A stretch of DNA of 64,000 nt from Bacteroidota bacterium (GTDB lineage: Bacteria; Bacteroidota; Bacteroidia; Bacteroidales; Paludibacteraceae), in NCBI GenBank assembly GCA_017860295.1, contig JAFNAS010000015.1, positions 17,021-81,020 of the forward strand. The letters run 5' to 3'. The notes beneath the pieces were generated by a model that was not told the origin of the DNA, ran no database searches, and saw only the letters and a list, made by a program, of their open reading frames with translations. Each line of letters starts with the position of its first letter. Within the stretch, counting starts at the first letter, position 1. This document shows, piece by piece, positions 36,515 through 45,035 of this stretch. Made by a program: the position numbers and the translations under genes.

Positions 36515-37033
36515 CTAGTCTGAGATGGCATCACGTCTGATAGCATATATCAGTTCGTCAATGAGTACTCCATTTTTAATCACAATTTTTTCGAACATTG
36601 CTTCGAGCACAAAGCCTGCTTTTTCGAGCACACGTTGCGATGCAAAATTGAATTCGAAAGGTGTGGCATAAATACGATTGACTCCAAAGTTATTAAACAC
36701 CAATGCCACCATCTCTTTGATTGCTTCGGTCATAACGCCCCGCCCCCTGAAAGGTTCTCCAATCCAGTAACCCAATTCGGCATTAAGACGCATAATATCG
36801 TTCTGAATCAAGACGCCGATTCCTCCGACAGCATGTCCGTCTATCTCTATAGCCCTATAAAAGGCCGCAGGATTATTATTGGCAAACGTAATAAATTGTT
36901 TCCATTTAGATATATCCTCCCCCGGAAAAGCATCGGACATATACCGGCAAACATTAAAGGTGGCATATTCGGCGGCATTGCCTGCATCCGAAATGCGCCA
37001 AGGTCTGAGAAGAAACGGTTTTGTATCGCTCAT
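36515..37033 (-). CDS. GNAT acetyltransferase, RimJ/RimL type
   Basis: A 172-residue N-acetyltransferase starting at the ATG 37033 (MSDTKPFLLRPWRISDA), preferred over a TTG three bases upstream. The acetyl-CoA loop is YWIGEPFRGRGVMTEA, and the C-terminal NRIYATPFEFNFASQRVLEKAGF is the RimJ/RimL/SSAT pattern. It may modify a ribosomal protein, amino acid or small molecule; not decidable. A -7 box lies 29 bases upstream. Confidence 0.88.
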   Translation of the reverse strand: MSDTKPFLLRPWRISDAGNAAEYATFNVCRYMSDAFPGEDISKWKQFITFANNNPAAFYRAIEIDGHAVGGIGVLIQNDIMRLNAELGYWIGEPFRGRGVMTEAIKEMVALVFNNFGVNRIYATPFEFNFASQRVLEKAGFVLEAMFEKIVIKNGVLIDELIYAIRRDAISD

Positions 37034-37061
37034 CAATAGTTATCTCTTTTTAATTGTTCTG

Positions 37062-37069
37062 CAAAAATA
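37062..37069 (-). promoter_or_regulatory. -7 box of the GNAT gene
   Basis: Minus-strand TATTTTTG, matching TAnnTTTG, 29 bases before the ATG at 37033. Confidence 0.45.
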
Positions 37070-37236
37070 AAATCAAAGTTGTCTCTGACAAAACCTTTAT
37101 CGATGAACACAGATAAAAAACCGTTGAAGCAGCCAGATTGCATGGTGAGTAAAATAGATTTCACAAGCGATAAATATAAAAAAAGGCTCAACAACAAACT
37201 TTTTTGTATCTATTTCTATGCTCAAAAGAGGCATGA

Positions 37237-38001
37237 TCAAATCTCATCACCCCCCATCCATTGTTTGAATTCATGCGTTTTATCGATACTTACAAAAACA
37301 TCAGTATCGGATGGAGGAACAAGCGCCAGTTTCAATCGACTCTTAGGAAAAACAAATGCCTTATCTATGGCTGTCAGACGAACCAAAAACTGACGATTAA
37401 CCCGGAAAAACTCTTTGGAATTGACCATCTCTTTCAGATTATCGAGGCTATAATCGATGGCGAACCGGGTATTGGAATTCATCACCATAAATGTTATTCC
37501 CGATGTAGAATAAAAATAAGCGATATCGGCCACATTGACCGATTTAAGCTTATCGCCCACGGTCACCATAAAACGTTCCCGATAGGCAGGATGAGGTCGA
37601 AGCAAATCACGCAGCAAAGCTGCATCTACCATCTGCAACTTCTCGGCAGTCCATGAACGATATTTTTCGATAGCCCGACCGAGTTCTTCCTTATCAATCG
37701 GCTTCAACAGATAATCTATACTGTTATGTTTGAATGCTTTTATGGCATATTCGTCAAAAGCGGTGGTGAAAATAATTTTGGAATGAACCGCTACCTGTTC
37801 GAATATAGCAAAACTCAGATCATCTTCCAATTGAATATCAAGAAAAATCAAATCGGGTTGCTTATGCGTACCAAACCATGCCACCGACTCTTCAACCGAT
37901 TCAAGTTTAGCCTCAATCGCTATCGCAGGATCAATCTCTTTTATCATATTTTCCAGTCGACGTGCAGCAAAAATTTCATCTTCGATAATTACTGTTTTCA
38001 T
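37237..38001 (-). CDS. LytTR-family response regulator
   Basis: A 254-residue response regulator: receiver domain at 1-120 with acidic pair Glu7/Asp8, phospho-acceptor Asp55 (DLIFLDIQLEDD) and Lys in LLKPIDKEEL. A LytTR DNA-binding domain follows at about 145-250 (VGDKLKSVNVADIAYFYSTSG, FFRVNRQFLVRLTAID). It starts 11 bases after the histidine kinase gene and is certainly its partner. Target promoters usually carry a pair of short direct repeats, which I did not find with confidence nearby. Confidence 0.95.
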   Translation of the reverse strand: MKTVIIEDEIFAARRLENMIKEIDPAIAIEAKLESVEESVAWFGTHKQPDLIFLDIQLEDDLSFAIFEQVAVHSKIIFTTAFDEYAIKAFKHNSIDYLLKPIDKEELGRAIEKYRSWTAEKLQMVDAALLRDLLRPHPAYRERFMVTVGDKLKSVNVADIAYFYSTSGITFMVMNSNTRFAIDYSLDNLKEMVNSKEFFRVNRQFLVRLTAIDKAFVFPKSRLKLALVPPSDTDVFVSIDKTHEFKQWMGGDEI

Positions 38002-38012
38002 AGTATTTGTAT

Positions 38013-41012
38013 TTATAAATTTTCCACCAATGGAATTCTTGCAATAAATTGATTCTCTGTTTTTTCAAACACAGGTAACTTTTGATTTAGCAACTGGTAG
38101 CGATTAAGAATATTTTTCAGACCCAGTCCGGTAGAAACAACCTGAGAGGGACGTTCCTGAAGATTATTTATCACATTCAGATAGTTGCGTCTATCTACAA
38201 AAATATCAATAGTAAGAGGTTTACTCTTCGACATCACATTGTGCTTAATCGCATTCTCAATCAGTAGTTGCATCGCCAATGGAATGATTTTATCAGAACG
38301 CTTGCTTTCGGGTATCTCCACACGAACTACCAATTTATCCATAAAGCGTATGTTAAGAAGAAAAATATAGGCTTTTATAAAAGTAAGTTCGGTATTCAAA
38401 TCGATCAGTTCATTATCACGGTTTTCGAGAACATAACGATAGACTTTCGATAGTTGCTCCGAGAATTGTTCGGCAAGATCGGGATCTATCTTAATCAAAG
38501 AAGTAAGTACATTAAGGCTATTGAACAAAAAATGAGGATTCACCTGCTGTTTTAACACATCATACTGCGACTGCAAATTCTCTTTCTGCAGGTTGATAAG
38601 CTGAGTACGGGCTTCTGCCAGTCGCTTCGAACTATCTTTGACCCGTTTCTCCAGATGGCTGTTCAGTTTTTCCAATTCGGATTTTGCTATTTGCAGTTCC
38701 GTCTCTATTTTCAAGCGTTCGGTAATATCGCGGATAACAATAAATTCCGCAGGATTACCCTCAAAATGCAATGTTCTGGCATTTAATTCAACGGTGATCT
38801 TTTTTGAATCTTTGCGAATAAAATAGTTGCGAAAAATATTGTTATACGGCTCTCCCACCATTTTCTGTCCATGATACCTGAACAGCAACTCAGGATCTTC
38901 TTTATCAATATAATCTTGCAAAGGTCTTTCGAGCAATTCTTTTATATCATACTTCAGCATATCACACATCGCCTGATTGGCAAATTTCAGTAATCCGTTC
39001 TGAACGATAACAATACCATCGGTTACGTTTTCAATCAACAAACGATATTTCTCTTCACTTTCGGCCAATGCCTTTTGCATTGCTCTATGCTCCGTCATAT
39101 CAATCATGATTCCGCGCGATCCGATTACCTCTCCATTCACAATCAGAGGAGCCGCCGAAATCATGGCATCGAATACTTTACCGTCCTTTTGGCGAAAAGT
39201 AAAAAACAACCGTTTTTCTGCAGGCAGTACACTGTTAGACAAACTGCTCATGTTCTGACGAATCTGATTCATATGATCCGAATTTACCACATACGAAAAG
39301 ACAGAAACGGGTTTGGTTTCATAATCAGAGCCGAATCTATCCCGTCCTGCTTTATTGAGATATTTGACATTTCCCTGCCTGTCCATCTCATAAACCATCT
39401 GAGGAAGCATCTCTGTTAATTCTCGATACTTTTTCTCACTATCACGTAGTGCTTGTTCATTTGCTTTACGCTCCGAAATATCTATTGCAATACCTCTTAC
39501 CCCAACAAATTTCTCATCCCGGTAAATTGGGATCGAATAGGTAATAACCGGCACATGATGTCCATAAGTATTAATCCCGGTATACTCGCACATCAACTCA
39601 CGCGTCTCCCCTTCCATCAGACGCCGAAGATTGTGAGCCACCAGTGGACGATCGCTTTCCACAAAACAATCAAGAGTAAATTTGCCATAATCAGCATCAG
39701 AAAAGCCAAATGTCTCTTTTCCACATCTGTTTACATACACAAGATGTAGTTGTTCGTCTAATTCAAACAATGTCTGCGGCATAAAATCAGCCAGATCGCG
39801 ATACCTCCGTTCACTCTCTCGTAACGCATCTTCCATAACCTTACGCTCTGAAATATCAACAATAAGTCCACGAGATCCAACTATCCTATTATTTTCGATA
39901 ATAGAAGTTCCATAAATAACAACGGGCACTTCTGTACCATCTGGGCGACAGACGGTATATTCCATCGGAGCGGCCGCAATAGGTTCGAGCTTGCCATTGC
40001 GCCGAACAACCCGCCGCGATTCGTCAGCCAACGTAGCAGTCATCAAAGCCTGATCAGTTGGTTTAAAATAGGAAGTCGCCGGCCTGTCATGATAATCAAG
40101 CTGTTTCAATCCCAACAATTTCAGCCCAGTCCGGTTCATATAAGTCGGCATGCCGTTTACGTCCAGTTCATAAACCGCCAGAGGTAACATTTCGGATAGT
40201 TCATGATATTTCAACTCGCTTCTTTGTAGTTCATATTGAATGCGAATACTCTCTGTAATATCGTGAATAGTATAAAAAGTGGCTTTTATACCCTGAAAAT
40301 CGATTATAGAGGAAGACACTTCACAAATGTATTCTTTACCAGACTTACCAACCATGCGTATTTTGTTATGAATGGTTGAAAAATCTATATTCTGTGGCCT
40401 ATCGGCAATATACCGTGCTTTTACAACATCATCCGGATGTACGATATCAAAGGCATCAAGACTATATAATTCCCGATACTCATATTCCAGCATCCGGCAA
40501 ATAGTTCTGTTGGCAAACAAAATCTGATTATCACAAACAATCAAAATCCCATCCTGAGAGTGCTCCACCAATGTCTTGTACTTAGCTTCACTCTCTCGCA
40601 GATTCCGTTCCATCTGTTCGCGCTGCGTAATATCCCGGATAGAGGTAAAAGAGGCATTTCTTCCATTTACTTGGACTGTAGATGCATTCAATTCAATCAA
40701 AATACTTTTCCCTGACTTATGAATAAAACGGGCCGTATAATGATGTGTATCTGATTCTCCATTCATACGCTTATAATGGAGATCCATTACTCGATCTCTG
40801 TCCTGAGGATCGAGTAGTTGGGAGAGATCCAACTTCAGTATCTCTTTTTTGGTATAACCGGACAACTTACAAAAAGACTTGTTCACCAAGAGAAATTGTC
40901 GATTCTGAATCAGAGCCACCGCATCTAATGAATTTTCAATCAAATGTTTGCACAAACCACCTTCTTTCTCAACATTGAGCATTATATGTATATTATCCAA
41001 AATTTCTCCCAT
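38013..41012 (-). CDS. Six-PAS sensor histidine kinase of the LytS (His_kinase) type
   Basis: A 999-residue kinase with no membrane segment, hence cytoplasmic. Six PAS domains follow each other at about 16-135, 143-255, 263-390, 396-515, 520-645 and 652-770. Each ends in an RDIT/DIS/DMT-type PAC motif and a helical linker with the pattern LRESExxYR. A coiled coil (about 775-820) leads to the His_kinase domain with the phospho-acceptor His827 in QQVNPHFLFNSLNVL, and an HATPase domain to the end (IENAIKHNVMSKSK, GLGLKNILNRYQLL). Several PAS domains could bind haem, flavin or small ligands. It is in an operon with the LytTR regulator and divergent from the beta-trefoil gene. Confidence 0.94.
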   Translation of the reverse strand: MGEILDNIHIMLNVEKEGGLCKHLIENSLDAVALIQNRQFLLVNKSFCKLSGYTKKEILKLDLSQLLDPQDRDRVMDLHYKRMNGESDTHHYTARFIHKSGKSILIELNASTVQVNGRNASFTSIRDITQREQMERNLRESEAKYKTLVEHSQDGILIVCDNQILFANRTICRMLEYEYRELYSLDAFDIVHPDDVVKARYIADRPQNIDFSTIHNKIRMVGKSGKEYICEVSSSIIDFQGIKATFYTIHDITESIRIQYELQRSELKYHELSEMLPLAVYELDVNGMPTYMNRTGLKLLGLKQLDYHDRPATSYFKPTDQALMTATLADESRRVVRRNGKLEPIAAAPMEYTVCRPDGTEVPVVIYGTSIIENNRIVGSRGLIVDISERKVMEDALRESERRYRDLADFMPQTLFELDEQLHLVYVNRCGKETFGFSDADYGKFTLDCFVESDRPLVAHNLRRLMEGETRELMCEYTGINTYGHHVPVITYSIPIYRDEKFVGVRGIAIDISERKANEQALRDSEKKYRELTEMLPQMVYEMDRQGNVKYLNKAGRDRFGSDYETKPVSVFSYVVNSDHMNQIRQNMSSLSNSVLPAEKRLFFTFRQKDGKVFDAMISAAPLIVNGEVIGSRGIMIDMTEHRAMQKALAESEEKYRLLIENVTDGIVIVQNGLLKFANQAMCDMLKYDIKELLERPLQDYIDKEDPELLFRYHGQKMVGEPYNNIFRNYFIRKDSKKITVELNARTLHFEGNPAEFIVIRDITERLKIETELQIAKSELEKLNSHLEKRVKDSSKRLAEARTQLINLQKENLQSQYDVLKQQVNPHFLFNSLNVLTSLIKIDPDLAEQFSEQLSKVYRYVLENRDNELIDLNTELTFIKAYIFLLNIRFMDKLVVRVEIPESKRSDKIIPLAMQLLIENAIKHNVMSKSKPLTIDIFVDRRNYLNVINNLQERPSQVVSTGLGLKNILNRYQLLNQKLPVFEKTENQFIARIPLVENL

Positions 41013-41565
41013 CGCAGGCTAATATTATATTTTTCAAAGGTCGTAAAGATATATTTTTATATGTCTCTTTCAAAAAAAAACTAGTTGAATGACCGAAAGA
41101 TAATAACGATAAAGCTTTTATCCATTATGAACAACAACATTTCTACCCGAATGACTGACAACCCGAATATAGAGTCTGTCATTTAAGAGTAATCCCTTCC
41201 CACTATTTATGGGCATTTATATAACCCGATAACCGAAAGCGGAAGCGTTACACGAGCCGATTACCCAACAACTCAGAATTTATTGAAGAGATATATACAA
41301 TCAAATGTTCTGCAGAAAGCTATGCTATCTAATATATACACGACTATTCAAATAACATGATTTAAACAAATTAATTTGTCATCCACCTAAAATTGCAGTA
41401 CATTTACTATTCTTTCTGAAATTGAGACACAAATTTCGATCTGACTACTTTCAAACCAAATTTCTAATCAGAAAAAGCATTATCAATGCTTGATCCGAGA
41501 CGCCGTAATTATTATTTATATAGCGTTTTGTGCGTACTGTTATTAATCACTTAAAATTAGAAATT
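41013..41565. other. Divergent intergenic region between the sensor kinase and the beta-trefoil gene
   Basis: 553 bases, unusually long for this window. It must hold the promoters for both sides. Neither a good TAnnTTTG box nor a clear LytTR-type direct repeat stands out. A segment at 41225-41275 is GC-richer than its surroundings. Confidence 0.45.
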
Positions 41566-42669
41566 ATGACACTTGAAGACATCAAACGAATTGCTCTTTC
41601 CAATGGAAAGGAAACCTGTTTTTTCAACATTCAGGAACACACCAAAAATGAGTATGTTGCGGTTGGTAGCAACGGAAATATCTTACGATGGAAAGCCACC
41701 GGCGGTAATGAGCAAAAATGGGTATTGCTACCTGTCGGAACCGAGGGAAATTTTAATATCATTACATTACAGAACGGTGAAAATATGGCTGTTGGTAGTA
41801 ATGGGAACATTCTACGATGGGCTTCCACGGGCAATAAAGATCAACGATTTACATTTCTCAATTACAACGAACAAAACAAAACCTATAACATACAGGAACA
41901 CACCAAAGATGAGTATGTTTCGGTAGGCAGCGATGGAAATATTTTGAGATGGAAGAAGACAAATGAAAACAGTCAGTTATTTACCTTAGTCCCGATCAAT
42001 GTTATAGGGTACCCTGACGAAACAAAAATAAAAAGCATTCTGAATGGAGAAACAGTCTACAAAAGCGAAGAAGAGATTCCGGCTCCCCCTGTATGTGATT
42101 ACCTGAAAGACTCCCCTAGTGAAACTCCGCACTATATTATCGAAGGAGTAGAGGTGCTACCTTCCGTGTTGGTATCCGATAGCAGATACTCCAATGTTAT
42201 CGACCAAATCAATGCTCATCCCTATTATTACCTTGTCAGAAGGCGCTACTGGAAGAATATTTATGACAAAATATTATTGCCCGACATGACAGAATCAATG
42301 CAAGCTACAGTATCGTTTGGATGCTCAAGAACCGATATCAAACAAATTGAAATTTCCGTAGGTGTTGTTGTGGGTGCATCTGTTTCTGGCGAAGGTGGTA
42401 GTAAAAAAGCAAAAATATCGGGCAAATTATCAGCCCAATACTCATGGACTAAAACCGAGCTTTCAAGACAAGAACAAACCACCGAGGAGACGATAACACA
42501 AACCGAAACATCAAGCCTGTCTATCAAACAAGAGGCTCGTATCATTGCATGGCAAGCGATCGATAATTATATTTTGTACGATGCCAAGAATAATGTAGTA
42601 AACAATTGGACTATGTACGATAATGATCATAAGATTATTTGGCAAAGCGGATCGAAGACAAACGGATAA
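41566..42669 (+). CDS. Beta-trefoil repeat protein with possible pore-forming C-terminal domain
   Basis: A 367-residue protein (start ATG 41566, MTLEDIKRIAL) with no signal peptide or membrane segment. Residues 20-150 hold three repeats of about 43-45 residues, each with a VGSNGNILRW-type core (VAVGSNGNILRWKATGGNEQ, MAVGSNGNILRW, VSVGSDGNILRWKKT) and a QxW/QxF-like end (EQKW, DQRF, SQLF). This is the three-fold pattern of a beta-trefoil, usually sugar-binding. The C-terminal half is beta-rich, with Ser/Thr/Gly-rich alternating strands (ISVGVVVGASVSGEGGSKKA, ETITQTETSSLSIKQ) as in aerolysin/Toxin_10-type pore formers, then IIAWQAIDNYILYD. Trefoil plus pore-forming module is the plan of BinA/BinB-like toxins; here it is an inference from fold pattern only. 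Confidence 0.55.
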   Translation: MTLEDIKRIALSNGKETCFFNIQEHTKNEYVAVGSNGNILRWKATGGNEQKWVLLPVGTEGNFNIITLQNGENMAVGSNGNILRWASTGNKDQRFTFLNYNEQNKTYNIQEHTKDEYVSVGSDGNILRWKKTNENSQLFTLVPINVIGYPDETKIKSILNGETVYKSEEEIPAPPVCDYLKDSPSETPHYIIEGVEVLPSVLVSDSRYSNVIDQINAHPYYYLVRRRYWKNIYDKILLPDMTESMQATVSFGCSRTDIKQIEISVGVVVGASVSGEGGSKKAKISGKLSAQYSWTKTELSRQEQTTEETITQTETSSLSIKQEARIIAWQAIDNYILYDAKNNVVNNWTMYDNDHKIIWQSGSKTNG

Positions 42670-42687
42670 TAATCGAAAGCCATAAAA

Positions 42688-42721
42688 AATGAGGGTACCC
42701 AAATAACAGGGTACCCTCATT
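42688..42721 (+). terminator. Hairpin after the beta-trefoil gene
   Basis: AATGAGGGTACCC pairs with GGGTACCCTCATT over 13 bases with an 8-base loop, 18 bases after the stop. It lies between convergent genes and may serve both. Confidence 0.85.
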
Positions 42722-42751
42722 TATCCTATTTTTAATCCATTATTTCAAAAA

Positions 42752-43240
42752 TTATTCCTTTTCAGAGCCTACTACTTTCGTTAATCGGGGATCAAAAAAG
42801 AATCGATATGTTACCGTTCCCTGCGAAGGCGTTTTAAATGTGTGCGACATCTTCCAGCCAATATATTTTCCTTTGAACGATTTTGCATAAATATCAGCCT
42901 GCGTTTTCAGCAATGCCGCAGAATCTTCATACTGTTTGACTTTATCTTGCAAAGCTTCCTGCTGTTTTGATGTTTGAGATAAAATAGCATCTCCGGTTCC
43001 GTTCACAAATAAATTATGGTAATACTCAGCCTTGCGGGCAAGATCCACATATCCCGAATCGCTTTTATAAGAAGAAAACAATGAATCAAGACTGCCAAAA
43101 CTGATCGGATGGTAACTTTTATAATCGCTCAACGTGTGTGACAACTCTTCATCAATCAACATCTGCGCTGTCTCCTTATTATTTCCACACGAAGATAAAA
43201 CAACAGCAACGGCAACAAACAACAAGAGTTTTTTCATCAT
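42752..43240 (-). CDS. Small lipoprotein of unknown function
   Basis: A 162-residue lipoprotein: MMKKLLLFVAVAVVLSSCG with the lipidated cysteine at 18 (second Met may be the true start). The mature part is charged and mostly helical (about 25-110), then a short beta region (YIGWKMSHTFKTPSQGTVTY, RFFFDPRLTKVVG). I do not recognise the family. A -7 box lies 53 bases upstream. Confidence 0.75.
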   Translation of the reverse strand: MMKKLLLFVAVAVVLSSCGNNKETAQMLIDEELSHTLSDYKSYHPISFGSLDSLFSSYKSDSGYVDLARKAEYYHNLFVNGTGDAILSQTSKQQEALQDKVKQYEDSAALLKTQADIYAKSFKGKYIGWKMSHTFKTPSQGTVTYRFFFDPRLTKVVGSEKE

Positions 43241-43292
43241 ATCATTGAATTTGAATGCATTTGTAAAATATCTTAACGCTTATTCTCAAGCG

Positions 43293-43300
43293 CAAAGATA
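43293..43300 (-). promoter_or_regulatory. -7 box of the lipoprotein gene
   Basis: Minus-strand TATCTTTG, a TAnnTTTG match, 53 bases before the ATG at 43240. Confidence 0.5.
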
Positions 43301-43489
43301 CGATGATTCTACTGATTCATGATTCTGACAGAAAAAAAATAATAGAGAACAAACAAAAATAAGTTTAAAGTACAACGGCATCCGAAACATTTTATCCAAT
43401 GAGCTACTAAAATTCTATCCTATTATTGTATCAATCAATTACATTCACAAGAAGCTATTCATTATTCAACATAGTCAAAACTAATTGAA

Positions 43490-44695
43490 TCAACGCAATA
43501 AAAGCTGTATAAATTCATGACTTTGGCAAGAACCGTACAATCCCTTCAGAGCCTCAAACTCATCGTATTTTTGAACTCCATCCGGTTGCTGTCCGGGACG
43601 GTAAATAATGAAAGGTACCGGAGCGGCCGTATGAGTACGAATGCCACACGGTGTGGGATGATCGGGCAATATAGCTATCGTCACCGGCTCATTCCAGGTG
43701 GAGACCTCTTCAAAAATCGGCTTTACCACCCTAGAATCGAGGTACTCAATTGTTTTCACTTTCAATGCCACATCACCTTCATGACCAGCTTCATCACTGG
43801 CTTCAATATGCAGGTAAACAAAATCATCGGTACGCAAAGCATTAATAGCCGCTTGCGCTTTTCCCTCATAATTGGTATTATAAAGACCGGTAGCACCTTC
43901 TACAATAATCGGACGCAGACCGGCATACACGCCAATGCCTTTAATCAAATCGACAGCAGAGATCACGGCACCGCTTTTCACTCCAAACAGCTGACTGATG
44001 GTTTGCATCTGAGGACGATAACCCGGCGACCACAACCAAATGCTATTGGCTGGATCTTTTCCTTGAGCTTTTCTTTTTAGATTGACAGGATGATTTTCAA
44101 GCAATTGTTGCGATTTGAGTGTTAGTTCATTCAATCGACAAGCAGTATCTTCCGCCTCCGGAATCAATGCCTTAATCATAACTTCGGAGAAAGAAATTCC
44201 CGGCACATCGTGCGGAGGCGTACAACCAAGATGCTTATTACCTCCTTTCATTTTTAATAGATGACGGTAGGAGACTCCCGGAAATATCTTAATAATATCA
44301 TCGCCCAGTTCTTGATTCAAATACGCAACCAACTCAGCCGCTTCCTCATTCGAAATGTGACCTGCCGAGTGATTTTTGATTTTGCCATGCTCAATACAAA
44401 TCAAATTGCAACGCATAGCCATTTCGCCATCTTCAATAGGAATTCCCATACTAGCAGCCTCCAGCGAACCCCTACCCTCAAATACTTTCGGAACGTCATA
44501 TCCCAATACCGCCATATTTGCGATCTCGCTACCCGGAGCAAAACCTTCCGGAATCGTGTTCAGCATCCCAGACGACCCCAGTGTGGCCAGTTTATCGATA
44601 GTTGGTTTTTGTGCTGCTTGCAAAGGAGTTCTTCCTCCCAGTTCGGCAATGGGCTCATCAGCCATCCCATCACCCAAAATTACAATGTATTTCAT
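43490..44695 (-). CDS. apgM: Cofactor-independent phosphoglycerate mutase, archaeal type
   Basis: Interconverts 3- and 2-phosphoglycerate without 2,3-bisphosphoglycerate. The 401 residues follow the archaeal-type (ApgM) family and not the 510-residue GpmI. The N-terminal metal site is LGDGMADEP (Asp9), the phosphoserine nucleophile is Ser56 (PGSEIANMAVLGYD), and the C-terminal metal block is AILPDHPTPCGIRTHTAAPVP. The middle has EASDEAGHEGD. ApgM is common in Bacteroidales. Confidence 0.95.
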   Translation of the reverse strand: MKYIVILGDGMADEPIAELGGRTPLQAAQKPTIDKLATLGSSGMLNTIPEGFAPGSEIANMAVLGYDVPKVFEGRGSLEAASMGIPIEDGEMAMRCNLICIEHGKIKNHSAGHISNEEAAELVAYLNQELGDDIIKIFPGVSYRHLLKMKGGNKHLGCTPPHDVPGISFSEVMIKALIPEAEDTACRLNELTLKSQQLLENHPVNLKRKAQGKDPANSIWLWSPGYRPQMQTISQLFGVKSGAVISAVDLIKGIGVYAGLRPIIVEGATGLYNTNYEGKAQAAINALRTDDFVYLHIEASDEAGHEGDVALKVKTIEYLDSRVVKPIFEEVSTWNEPVTIAILPDHPTPCGIRTHTAAPVPFIIYRPGQQPDGVQKYDEFEALKGLYGSCQSHEFIQLLLR

Positions 44696-44780
44696 CTTTC
44701 AATAATTTCGTATGAATAAGCGACATACAGTCATTTTCACTCCCTTTATTATTATTAAAAACAACTTGTCATCGGTTATG

Positions 44781-44788
44781 CAAAGATA
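44781..44788 (-). promoter_or_regulatory. -7 box of apgM
   Basis: Minus-strand TATCTTTG, 86 bases before the apgM ATG. It is identical in sequence to the box of the lipoprotein gene at 43293. Confidence 0.5.
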
Positions 44789-44880
44789 CAAAAAAAGAGT
44801 TGTGAAGGATCTCGGTTATTAACACATTGCATATTTCTGCAAAATCGGTATATTTTCGGATTTTATTAAAGTAAAATTAC

Positions 44881-44888
44881 TAATTTTG
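44881..44888 (+). promoter_or_regulatory. -7 box upstream of the DUF2851 gene
   Basis: Plus-strand TAATTTTG (TAnnTTTG). The leader to the ATG at 45036 would be about 140 bases; a closer promoter may exist. Confidence 0.35.
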
Positions 44889-45035
44889 GACCCACTAATA
44901 GTTAAAGAGAACGAAAACATTCAGCAACCTTATCCGAATAATGAAATGAACACGTTGCTGCACAACGTCCAAGAAAATTGAACTAATTTTTAGCAACATA
45001 AAATTAAATAGGTTCTTAGGTAAAACAATTATCGT

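Larger units (their letters stand above)
44696..45035. other. Divergent promoter region between apgM and DUF2851 gene
   Basis: 340 bases holding a -7 box for each side: minus-strand TATCTTTG at 44781-44788 for apgM and plus-strand TAATTTTG at 44881-44888 for the DUF2851 gene. No further structure is seen. Confidence 0.55.
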
